Below, one piece after another: positions 5,531 to 12,556 of a stretch of 12,556 nt of DNA; the stretch's first letter is position 1, and every line of letters begins with the position of its first letter. Position numbers and translations under genes: made by a program. The notes under the pieces are model-generated. The model ran no database searches and was not told where the DNA came from. It saw nothing but the letters and a program-made list of their open reading frames with translations. The stretch covers positions 1-12,556 of the forward strand of contig CAJUCG010000082.1 in assembly GCA_910585065.1 (NCBI GenBank), in the 5' to 3' direction. The DNA comes from an uncultured Lachnospiraceae bacterium. Its GTDB lineage: Bacteria > Bacillota > Clostridia > Lachnospirales > Lachnospiraceae.

Positions 5531-8500
5531 ATGTTTATGAAGCGAAGAGCAAAGGTTGCAGTAATGTTAATTTTGGCACTGGTGCTGCAAGGTGTGCCAA
5601 ATATGCTGCCGCAGCAGCCACAAGTGCTTGTGGAGAATGTGACGGGACAGGAGAGTCCGCCAGGGGAGGGAAAAGAGATTGTGATGCCCCAGCCGGGGAG
5701 TATGGGATTGGTGCAGGCGTATGCTGCCCCTACGACACCAGGAGCAATAGATACTCCGACCCCTGACCCAAGTACTCCAACGCCCGATCCAACTTCGACA
5801 CCAGTTGGTACGGTAACACCGCCCCCTGTTTTAACCCCGGCTCCGGGCGTGACTTGGGGAGAGGTTAAGTTTTACTTTATTGGCGGGGAAGCCGGCACAG
5901 AGCCAAGAGATGAAATTACCATACCAAATAATAATCGTACACACACCGTATATGTCGGATGTAGTCTGGGATATATTACATCCGATATGAAGATTACCAA
6001 ATGGGATAGTGCGGATGAAAAGATTTTTACCGTAGAGCCGAGAAAGGGTTCGGATAATCACCTTTCCTTTGAACTTGAAGTCAAGGGGATTGGCACGGCA
6101 AAGCTTCATGCAGAGATTGAAGTTAAAGTGGGGGATCAGACTTACACCTATCAGGCTTATTGCGATATTCGTGTACCACTTAAATTAAAGGCATCGGAGG
6201 ATGCAAATAATATTAACCCAAAACTGCCAGATCCGAACGATCCTTCTGCATCCTACGGAATGATTGATAAGGTAGTATACAATGAAACAAGTGAGAAAAA
6301 GACCATACAGCTTACCACACCGGAAGATAACAAAGATCGTTCCCATTATTTGCCAATGTTTGAATTTATAAACTATAAAACCGGGGTGAACAGTCTTTCC
6401 GAAGGACCGGGCAGGGATTTGCTTGATATTGCGACAACGGATAATTTTGCACCATATGCGGTAGATATTGAAAAGACCGATCCGGATGTAGCAACGGTGG
6501 ATGAATTTGGTTATATCACAGCGGTAGGTGCTGGCTGTACGGAAGTAACATTTAAAACGCTGGATGGAAAAGATGCGAAAACCATCACCATTATTGTAGC
6601 ACCGAAGGTCAAAGTAAAAGACGGCGGCGGAACATATGGAAAATTTACCAATAACCTGGACTATAATATGTCCGCCATCAGCGGCAGTGCGGTGAGTCTG
6701 ACGCTTGAAACAAACGCAAAAACCGCCGATAAAATCCGCTGGGCATTCTATCTAAAAACCTGGACAAATGAAAACAACAGATTTGAATTGATTGAAAAAG
6801 AGCCGTACTCAAAAGATACAGATTATATGCATATTGATATTAGCACAAATGATGGTTCGGTTACTCTGTCCAATTTAAAAGCGGGAATTTACTATTTGGT
6901 AGGTTCACAAAAAGCTTATGAACAGAAGAATGTAAATATCAAAAAGGTATTTATTAAAGTCGTAGTTCCAATCGGGATTTCTGAACGCCGCCTGATTATG
7001 AATGTTGGGGATACCTATGATATTTTGTTAAACGCAAATATTCTTGATAAAAGTATGTTTGATGCCTTTGTCGCACAGCCAGATTCGAGAGATCCCTCAA
7101 AACCGGATATCAACCGGCTCTCGGATGTGGCGGAGTACAGCAGCGGGATTCTTACCGCACTGCGAAAAGGCGATGCGTTCCTTATCCTGAAATATAAAGG
7201 AGTTGACAATCCTGACAAAGATATCTACGGGGATGGGAATCTGGAAGGAACGGCCTACAAAAAGCAGTATATTATTCCGATCACGGTAATTGACGGTCTC
7301 TCTTTAAATATGACTACGGCGACAATGCCGGTTGGTGGTACGCTGCAGCTCCACGCACTTACTTCAAATCGAAGCATTCCGCTTATATGGACCAGCAGCG
7401 ATGAAACGATTCTTACCGTGGATGAGGATGGACTTGTCACAGCACTAAAAGAGGGCAAAGCGACTATCACGGTTTCTCAGACAATTGACAATGTGACAAA
7501 GACAGCGACTTGTACCATCACCGTAATTGGGGCAATCACAAAAATTGAGCTTGACCCTGCGTCCAAACAAATTAAGATCGGGGATCTGCTGACCATTAAC
7601 GCAAAAATTACACCTAAGACAAACGGCGCGTCGCTCAAGTGGATCACATCCGATCCAGCGACCGTTTCCTTAGAGCAGGAGGGTGATCTCACTTCCACAG
7701 TAAAGGGTCTGAGAGAAGGAATTGCCGTGATTACAGCGATCAATCAGGAAAATGTAGTAGTTGGCTCCTGTATGATTACCGTTGTGGGGGATCACTCCAT
7801 CAAAAAACTTACGCTCTCACAGACAAATGTGACAACATCCCTTGCGGAGAAGACCCTGCCGCTCTATGCGACCATCACTCCGCCGGATGCGGAGAACGAG
7901 CCGATTGTCTGGAGTTCCTCCGACAATACAATCGCAACTGTAGATCAAAAAGGGTTGGTTACCTTAAGAAAATCGGGGACAGTAACAATTATCTGTACTG
8001 CAAAGAACGATGCTTCGCTTGCGGCGAGCTGCCGTATTACTATCTTGCAGGCAGTGACGGGAATTAAACTTGACCAGAGCAATATCACAATGAATGTGGG
8101 CGAAACATTTCGTCTGACTTATGTGCTTACCCCGGCAAACGCTTCCAATGTCGCTGTGACCTGGATTTCGACAAATAATGCAGTGGCATCCGTTGACAAA
8201 AATGGTCAGGTGTCAGCAAAGGGTGTCGGTCAGGCTTCGATTCTCTTAAAGACTACCGACGGCGGCTATATCGCGACCTGTCTGGTCAATGTCAACCGCG
8301 TAGCGACGGCAGTCCGGCTGGATGCGACAGCATTAACCCTAAATGTAGGCGATTCCTATACCTTTGAAACGACCATTACTCCTGCGGACAGTACGGATAA
8401 GACCCTTATCTGGGAGATCTCCGACAAAGGGGTAGTTGCAGTCAGCAACAAAGGCAAGGTGATTGCAAAGAAAATCGGTGTTTCTGTTGTCATGGCAAAG

Positions 8501-9793
8501 ACAAAGAGCGGTTCGACCGCCTACTGTACCGTAACGGTACAACAGGGTGTTACCGGCGTGAAATTGGATTCCCATGAAGAGGAGCTTTTTATCGGCGATG
8601 AGTGGGAATTAAACGCTGTGATTTCGCCAAAGAATGCGACAAACCAGGAAGTAAAATGGACCTCTTCCGAGCGGAGCGTGGCTTCCGTGGATAAGGAAGG
8701 GCGCGTGAAAGCCCTGAAAGAGGGTGTTACAATTATTACTTGTACAACGGTGGACGGCGGCTATGTGGACTACTGTGCCGTGCAGGTAAGCAAAAATATT
8801 GTCGAGTCCGAAGAGCTGAAAATCGATCCGGAGAGCTGCCAGATCGGGGTGGGTAAAACCAAGAAGCTAAATCTTATCTTTACCCCGGAAGATACAACGG
8901 ATAAGACCGTAAAATGGAAATCAAGCGACACGGAAATAGTTACCGTGGACAACAAGGGAAGAATCAAGGGAATTAAACCGGGAAATGCCGTGATTACCTG
9001 TACCGCGCAGGATGGCGGCGGCGCGCAGGGTACCTGTGAAGTTGAGGTATGCCAGATGATCACGGAGATTACACTTGATAACAGTTATCTTAGTATGGTA
9101 GTCGGAGATGTCGCGACAATTGTGCCAACCATCCGCCCGAAGGAGGCAACTTACGGTGTTGTCTGGGAGTCCATGGATCCGACAATCGCAGTGGTGGATA
9201 AGCAGAGCGGGCGCGTAACCGCACTGAAGGCAGGTGATACACAGATAAAGGCAAAAGCGGAAGATTCGAGCGGTGTGGAGGCAATATGCGTTGTTCATGT
9301 GCGCAATCCGGTTGCCATCACCAATATCCAAGTTTCGGAGTCTGAAGTGGTTATGGTGCCGGGCGAGGAAAAGACTGTAAGCTTTACGATTCTTCCGGCT
9401 GGATATACGGATAAATACGTGTGGTCAAGTGATAATCCGGTGGTGGCAAGTGTCAACCGGACAACGGGACTTATTACAGCAAGGGCACTAGGAACAGCAA
9501 ATATCACGATCTTGGCGGATTCTGGGCGCACGGCTTCGGTGAAAATTTATGTGGTGGGGTTAAGCAAGACTTCTCTGACCCTAGAACGCTACACCTCCAC
9601 TTTGATTAGCCTTGAGGTCTACGGCGCATCGAAAGCGGATCTGGATGTGCGCTGGTACTCGGATAACGAGCGCATCGCGCAGGTACAAAACGGAAGGATC
9701 ACGGGCAAAGCCCTTGGTACGACCTATGTCTATGCGGTGGTAAACGGCAGAAGACTAGCTTGCCGTGTTACTGTGGAAAAAATTCGAAGGTAG
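5531..9793 (+). CDS. Large secreted protein with tandem bacterial Ig-like (Big_2) domains
   Basis: 1420-residue extracytoplasmic protein of unknown role. A signal sequence is visible: basic KRR at 4-6 and hydrophobic VAVMLILALVLQG, with cleavage unclear; an AYA-A site near residue 66 is also possible. A Pro/Thr-rich linker follows (about 70-106). Residues 107-213 and about 235-358 look Ig-like with W.S.D and V...G.I.A motifs, 359-480 is a beta-rich region I cannot name, and 481-588 is another divergent Ig-like unit. Residues 589-1420 are ten Big_2-like units of 77-89 residues with the pattern W.SSD..IA.VD..G.V.A...G.A.IT......C.V.V. There is no LPXTG, SLH, choline-binding, amidase or other enzyme domain. 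Such repeats usually form rods in adhesins or surface proteins. Start at 5531 (GGAGG at 5522-5526, 4 nt away); ATG 5537 with 10-nt spacing is equally possible. It sits alone between two terminators, so it is likely monocistronic. Confidence 0.88.
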   Translation: MFMKRRAKVAVMLILALVLQGVPNMLPQQPQVLVENVTGQESPPGEGKEIVMPQPGSMGLVQAYAAPTTPGAIDTPTPDPSTPTPDPTSTPVGTVTPPPVLTPAPGVTWGEVKFYFIGGEAGTEPRDEITIPNNNRTHTVYVGCSLGYITSDMKITKWDSADEKIFTVEPRKGSDNHLSFELEVKGIGTAKLHAEIEVKVGDQTYTYQAYCDIRVPLKLKASEDANNINPKLPDPNDPSASYGMIDKVVYNETSEKKTIQLTTPEDNKDRSHYLPMFEFINYKTGVNSLSEGPGRDLLDIATTDNFAPYAVDIEKTDPDVATVDEFGYITAVGAGCTEVTFKTLDGKDAKTITIIVAPKVKVKDGGGTYGKFTNNLDYNMSAISGSAVSLTLETNAKTADKIRWAFYLKTWTNENNRFELIEKEPYSKDTDYMHIDISTNDGSVTLSNLKAGIYYLVGSQKAYEQKNVNIKKVFIKVVVPIGISERRLIMNVGDTYDILLNANILDKSMFDAFVAQPDSRDPSKPDINRLSDVAEYSSGILTALRKGDAFLILKYKGVDNPDKDIYGDGNLEGTAYKKQYIIPITVIDGLSLNMTTATMPVGGTLQLHALTSNRSIPLIWTSSDETILTVDEDGLVTALKEGKATITVSQTIDNVTKTATCTITVIGAITKIELDPASKQIKIGDLLTINAKITPKTNGASLKWITSDPATVSLEQEGDLTSTVKGLREGIAVITAINQENVVVGSCMITVVGDHSIKKLTLSQTNVTTSLAEKTLPLYATITPPDAENEPIVWSSSDNTIATVDQKGLVTLRKSGTVTIICTAKNDASLAASCRITILQAVTGIKLDQSNITMNVGETFRLTYVLTPANASNVAVTWISTNNAVASVDKNGQVSAKGVGQASILLKTTDGGYIATCLVNVNRVATAVRLDATALTLNVGDSYTFETTITPADSTDKTLIWEISDKGVVAVSNKGKVIAKKIGVSVVMAKTKSGSTAYCTVTVQQGVTGVKLDSHEEELFIGDEWELNAVISPKNATNQEVKWTSSERSVASVDKEGRVKALKEGVTIITCTTVDGGYVDYCAVQVSKNIVESEELKIDPESCQIGVGKTKKLNLIFTPEDTTDKTVKWKSSDTEIVTVDNKGRIKGIKPGNAVITCTAQDGGGAQGTCEVEVCQMITEITLDNSYLSMVVGDVATIVPTIRPKEATYGVVWESMDPTIAVVDKQSGRVTALKAGDTQIKAKAEDSSGVEAICVVHVRNPVAITNIQVSESEVVMVPGEEKTVSFTILPAGYTDKYVWSSDNPVVASVNRTTGLITARALGTANITILADSGRTASVKIYVVGLSKTSLTLERYTSTLISLEVYGASKADLDVRWYSDNERIAQVQNGRITGKALGTTYVYAVVNGRRLACRVTVEKIRR
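5753..5794 (+). repeat. Duplicated 21-bp unit encoding TPTPDP(S/T)
   Basis: Two adjacent 21-bp units (5753-5773 and 5774-5794) encode TPTPDPS and TPTPDPT in the Pro/Thr linker after the signal region. The units differ mainly at third codon positions. Such linkers act as flexible spacers between the membrane or wall and a folded domain, and can vary in copy number between strains. Confidence 0.6.
7295..9790 (+). repeat. Ten tandem Big_2-like units (protein-level repeat)
   Basis: Units begin at residues 589, 668, 754, 841, 924, 1006, 1095, 1176, 1261 and 1344 (nt 7295, 7532, 7790, 8051, 8300, 8546, 8813, 9056, 9311, 9560). Each carries a central Trp in a W.SSD-like motif (for example WTSSD, WSSSD, WKSSD), a V(D/S)..G.(V/I) turn and a final C.V.V strand. 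The units are divergent in DNA sequence, so the array is old and not a recent expansion. The ninth unit lacks the C-terminal Cys, and the last is shortest and most diverged. Confidence 0.82.
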
Positions 9794-9804
9794 AAGTTAA
9801 ATGG

Positions 9805-9842
9805 AAAAGGGAAGGAAACTTTTGGTTTCCTTCCCTTTTTTT
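9805..9842 (+). terminator. Strong intrinsic terminator after the Big_2 gene
   Basis: AAAAGGGAAGGAAAC (9805-9819) pairs perfectly with GTTTCCTTCCCTTTT (9825-9839) around a TTTTG loop, a 15-bp stem running into a T-tract to 9842. It starts 11 nt after the stop codon and separates the Big_2 gene from recN. Confidence 0.95.
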
Positions 9843-9966
9843 GAAGTAGGGAAGGGATATTTTTATTACAATACTGTGATAATTATCCATACGAAACAAA
9901 AAATTTCATTTTTTACTGCCGAAAAATTCACAAATTTATCCAGAAAATTTCTCCATTATTCTAATC

Positions 9967-9993
9967 TTGTGTCTTTGTCCGATCTGTGATAAA
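9967..9993 (+). promoter_or_regulatory. Weak candidate promoter for recN
   Basis: GATAAA (9988-9993) preceded by TGT forms an extended -10-like element, but the nearest -35-like hexamer, TTGTGT (9967-9972), is only 15 bp away. Since a strong terminator lies at 9805-9842, recN needs its own promoter in 9843-10009; this is the best I see. No GAAC-N4-GTTC LexA box was found, so SOS control is not supported by the sequence. Confidence 0.25.
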
Positions 9994-10030
9994 CTGTGGG
10001 AGAAAACATATGCCGAAAGGAATTACATTT

Positions 10031-11740
10031 ATGCTGGTAAGTCTTCACGCGAAGAATTTTGCAATTATCGACGAGATTGAAGTATATTTTGGGGAACATC
10101 TTAACATTATTTCCGGCGAGACCGGCGCGGGCAAGTCAGTAATTATCGGTTCCGTGGGCGCGGCACTCGGCGCGAAGGTGACAAAGGATATTGTGCGGGC
10201 AGGATGTGAGCAGGCGATAGTGGAGCTTTTGTTTCGGACAAATCAGGAGCGGGTGCGCACCATGTTAAAGGATCAGGAAGTAAATTTTGAGGAGGATGAA
10301 ATTTTGATCTCCTACAGGATTACTGCATCGGGCAAATCGCTCTTTCGCATTAACGGGGAAATTGTCAGCAGAGCTTTTGTCAAGGAGCTTGCGGGGGAAT
10401 TGATTGACATTCATGGGCAGCACGAACATCAGTCGCTTTTAAATAAATCAAAACATCTTGAGATGGTGGATCGCTTTGCATCGGGGGAGCTTGACGGGAT
10501 CAAGAAGAAGCTGCGCGAAAGCTTTTCGCGCTACCGCGCGCTGCAAAAAGAGTATTCGGAGGCACAGACAAACGAGGAGATGCGTCTGCGTGAACTTTCC
10601 TTTCTCCAATTTGAACTCAGCACGATCGAGGAGGCAAATTTAATTCCCGGCGAGGAAGAGGAACTGATGCGCGAACACAAGAGGCTTGCAAATGCCAATA
10701 CTATACAAGAGACCCTGGCGGCAGTATACCGCCTGAGCAGCGAGGGGGGAGAGTCCGTCGCAGAACAGCTCGGATATGCGGTGCGCCAGCTTGCAAAGAT
10801 CGAGCAATATGATGAGAAATTGGCGGATCTCTATGCAAATTTAGAATCCCTAGAAGGAATGATGCACGATTTTAATCGCGAGTTAAATAGTTATATGGAG
10901 GACTGCGAGGATGAGGGGGAGCATTTCGCACAGGTGGAGGAGCGTCTTAATCTGGTCAATCGCCTGACAACGCGCTATGGAACGAATGTCGAGGGTGTGC
11001 TGGCATATGCACAGGAATGTCGGGAAAAAATCGAAAAATATGAAAATTATGATCAGTATTTGGAAAATTTAAGAAAAAAATGTAATAAAACGGAAGAAGA
11101 ATTAAAGGAATTATGTATGCAGGCTTCCACGCTGCGCAAGGAGAGCGCGAAAGAATTGACTGTGCAGCTCTCGCAGGCACTGCGCGATTTAAATTTCCTT
11201 GATGTGCGGCTGGAACTGCATTTTGAAACTCTGGAAAATTACACGGCAAATGGCACGGATGATGCGGAGTTTCTGATCTCCACAAATCCTGGCGAAGCAC
11301 TGCGATCATTGTCGCGCATTGCATCGGGCGGGGAACTTTCCAGAATTATGCTTGCATTAAAATCCGTCTTTTCCGGGAAAGATGAAATTGAAACCATGAT
11401 TTTTGACGAGATTGATGTGGGTGTCAGTGGAAGAACCGCACAGATGGTTTCGGAAAAAATGGCAAAAATTTCAAGAAAACGACAATTATTATGTATTACG
11501 CATCTTCCGCAGATCGCCTCGATGGCGGACACACATTTTATTATCGAAAAAACAACGGACGGGCTGAGGACGCGCACTGAGATTCACAAGTTAGAAAAGG
11601 ACGGAGAAATAGCAGAGATCGCAAGGATGTTAGGCGGCGTACAAATCACGGATAAAGTTTTAGAGAGCGCGTCCGAGATGAAGGCATTAGCAAATGCAAA
11701 AAAACAGGAAGTATTCACCAGTAAAAGTGAAAAATGCTAG
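10031..11740 (+). CDS. recN: DNA repair protein RecN (SMC-like ATPase)
   Basis: SMC-family ATPase that acts at DNA double-strand breaks, bridging or organising ends for recombinational repair on the nucleoid. 569 residues, normal size. The N-terminal ATPase half has Walker A GETGAGKS (29-36) and the Q-loop region DIHGQHEHQ (126-134). The middle (about 150-390) is Glu/Lys-rich and coiled-coil-like. The C-terminal half has the signature ASGGELSR (431-438), Walker B MIFDEIDVGVSG (456-467) and the H-loop ITHLPQIAS (H491). The ATG at 10031 gives the family N-terminus MLVSLHAKNFAIID, with AAAGGA (10016-10021) 9 nt upstream. An in-frame ATG at 10010 with GGAG 7 nt before it would add seven residues (MPKGITF) and cannot be excluded. 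Terminators bound it on both sides, so it is probably transcribed alone. Confidence 0.96.
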   Translation: MLVSLHAKNFAIIDEIEVYFGEHLNIISGETGAGKSVIIGSVGAALGAKVTKDIVRAGCEQAIVELLFRTNQERVRTMLKDQEVNFEEDEILISYRITASGKSLFRINGEIVSRAFVKELAGELIDIHGQHEHQSLLNKSKHLEMVDRFASGELDGIKKKLRESFSRYRALQKEYSEAQTNEEMRLRELSFLQFELSTIEEANLIPGEEEELMREHKRLANANTIQETLAAVYRLSSEGGESVAEQLGYAVRQLAKIEQYDEKLADLYANLESLEGMMHDFNRELNSYMEDCEDEGEHFAQVEERLNLVNRLTTRYGTNVEGVLAYAQECREKIEKYENYDQYLENLRKKCNKTEEELKELCMQASTLRKESAKELTVQLSQALRDLNFLDVRLELHFETLENYTANGTDDAEFLISTNPGEALRSLSRIASGGELSRIMLALKSVFSGKDEIETMIFDEIDVGVSGRTAQMVSEKMAKISRKRQLLCITHLPQIASMADTHFIIEKTTDGLRTRTEIHKLEKDGEIAEIARMLGGVQITDKVLESASEMKALANAKKQEVFTSKSEKC

Positions 11741-11780
11741 TTTATCCGCAGGGCTTTTGCACATACTAGAAAGCGGGAAT

Positions 11781-11811
11781 AAGGATATATCCTATGGATA
11801 TATCCTTTTTT
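11781..11811 (+). terminator. Intrinsic terminator after recN
   Basis: AAGGATATATCC (11781-11792) pairs perfectly with GGATATATCCTT (11796-11807) around a TAT loop and continues into a T-run to 11811. The GGATATATCC arms are themselves palindromic. It lies 40 nt after the recN stop codon and separates recN from spoIVB. Confidence 0.9.
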
Positions 11812-11846
11812 ATGCGCACAGCGATGCAAAAAGATTGTATCGTCGG

Positions 11847-11875
11847 CGCAGCGAAATTATGTACTTTCGCGTGCG
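11847..11875 (+). other. Hairpin in the spoIVB upstream region
   Basis: CGCA-GCGAAA (11847-11856) pairs with TTTCGC (11865-11870) and, after one bulged G, TGCG (11872-11875), around an 8-nt loop. No T-run follows, so it is not a terminator. It lies about 60 nt before the spoIVB start codon, where a developmental promoter is expected; it could be an operator, a leader structure or chance. Confidence 0.35.
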
Positions 11876-11935
11876 TAAATACTAAATTATATAGAATCAA
11901 GGACATAGCTGCCAGCGGGCGGAAAGGAAGGAATT

Positions 11936-12556
11936 ATGGAATATCCAAAGAAAAATATACCAAAAAAGCTGACGAGAAAACAAAAAAATAGCAGGATGGA
12001 AGCAGTGCGAAAAGGGGATATTCTTTATTATACCGTGCCAAAGAGTACATTTGAGGAAGGTAAGACCAAGAGCCGATATCAGCATTTTCTTGTCTGGTGT
12101 GCAGTTTTTACCTTTCTTTTTCTGCTGGCATTTAGCTATTGGAAGATGTGGAACCTGATTCCGGACAAAGTGCGCATCTTAGTTAATGAGACGGAACAGT
12201 TTGACTTGAATATGCCGCTTATGGCGGATTTTTCACAGGAAAATGTCGGGGTACTCTCTGTCAATGATTCCAATATTCCCGCAGGAAGTCTGCATATCAA
12301 TCTGCGGGATAAATTTACGCTGCGCGCAGATCAGACGGGAAGCTACAAATTAGATCTCAAACTTTTTGGTTTTATTCAACTAAAACAAGTTTCACTGGAC
12401 GTACTCAACAATATTGAAGTAATTCCGTGCGGGAATCCGATCGGCATTACCATCAAGACCAAAGGGGCACTGGTTCTTGGAACCGGCGTAGTCGCGACGG
12501 AGTCCGGCAATGTGGAGCCCGCCTCCTCCGTTCTAATGACCGGAGATTATATTATT
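11936..12556 (+). CDS. spoIVB: SpoIVB sporulation signalling peptidase, 3' end cut by window edge
   Basis: SpoIVB is the S55-family serine peptidase secreted by the forespore into the intermembrane space. It cleaves SpoIVFA, releasing SpoIVFB to process pro-sigma-K in the mother cell. 207 codons are visible and the frame is open to the window edge. A basic N-terminal segment (1-50) precedes one membrane span (about 51-68, FLVWCAVFTFLFLLAFSYW), then a linker domain with IPDKVRILVNE (75-85), and then the start of the PDZ domain (about 163 onward: VIPCGNPIGITIKTKGALVLG ... PASSVLMTGDYI). The catalytic His and Ser lie beyond the window. Start from AAAGGA (11923-11928), 7 nt upstream. It follows recN, its canonical neighbour, and spo0A would be expected next. 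The cytoplasmic segment before the membrane span seems long for the family. Confidence 0.93.
   Translation, partial: MEYPKKNIPKKLTRKQKNSRMEAVRKGDILYYTVPKSTFEEGKTKSRYQHFLVWCAVFTFLFLLAFSYWKMWNLIPDKVRILVNETEQFDLNMPLMADFSQENVGVLSVNDSNIPAGSLHINLRDKFTLRADQTGSYKLDLKLFGFIQLKQVSLDVLNNIEVIPCGNPIGITIKTKGALVLGTGVVATESGNVEPASSVLMTGDYII

Noticed and set aside
5515..5766. 83-codon overlapping frame across the start of the Big_2 gene
   Set aside because: Ala/Cys-rich shadow of the signal-peptide and linker region in another frame; the secreted-protein frame has the signal sequence and continues for 1420 codons.
9843..10030. LexA/SOS box before recN
   Set aside because: No GAAC-N4-GTTC type sequence is present, so SOS control cannot be supported from this window.
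1..12556. CRISPR arrays, insertion sequences, tRNA genes or phage attachment sites
   Set aside because: Looked for direct repeats with regular unique spacers, transposase-like proteins, tRNA cloverleafs and flanking duplications; none seen.

Overview
The window comes from a spore-forming, low-to-mid GC Firmicute. The gene set and order (dxs, tlyA, nadK, argR ... recN, spoIVB, all on the + strand) is the conserved isoprenoid/arginine/sporulation cluster of Bacilli and Clostridia. The protein style, with a long secreted Big_2-type protein and strong GGAGG ribosome binding sites, points to a clostridial anaerobe, most likely Lachnospiraceae. That family-level placement is an inference.

Layout. 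Positions 1-3845 hold a tight operon: the 3' part of dxs (1-deoxy-D-xylulose-5-phosphate synthase), tlyA (rRNA 2'-O-methyltransferase), nadK (NAD kinase) and argR (arginine repressor), with gaps of 15 nt and then an nadK/argR overlap of 32 nt. From 3880 a good extended -10 promoter drives yebC (3958-4698). An 832-nt gene-free stretch follows (4699-5530). Then comes a 1420-residue secreted protein made of four N-terminal beta-rich/Ig-like regions and ten tandem Big_2-like units (5531-9793), closed by a 15-bp-stem terminator. recN (10031-11740) ends at its own terminator, and the 5' part of spoIVB (11936 to the window end) completes the window.

In the usual Firmicute order argR is followed directly by recN and spoIVB. 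Here about 6 kb (yebC, the long intergenic stretch and the Big_2 gene) lies between argR and recN.

The most interesting candidate is in the gene-free stretch. Four 7-bp half-sites recur at exactly 11-bp steps (4996, 5007, 5018, 5029), immediately upstream of a perfect TATAAT (5044-5049). A GAAA-tetraloop terminator follows about 95 nt after the predicted start. The spacing and half-site sequence are those expected of a PhoP/PhoB-type response-regulator promoter, so this reads as a possible phosphate-responsive small RNA with a C-rich unpaired segment. The architecture is seen directly; regulator and function are inferred.

Together the genes supply isoprenoid precursor synthesis (Dxs), ribosome modification (TlyA), NADP supply (NadK), arginine regulation (ArgR), a translation/transcription-related factor (YebC), DNA-break repair (RecN) and forespore-to-mother-cell signalling (SpoIVB). 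The Big_2 protein is an outlier in this housekeeping set and has no recognisable catalytic or wall-anchor domain.
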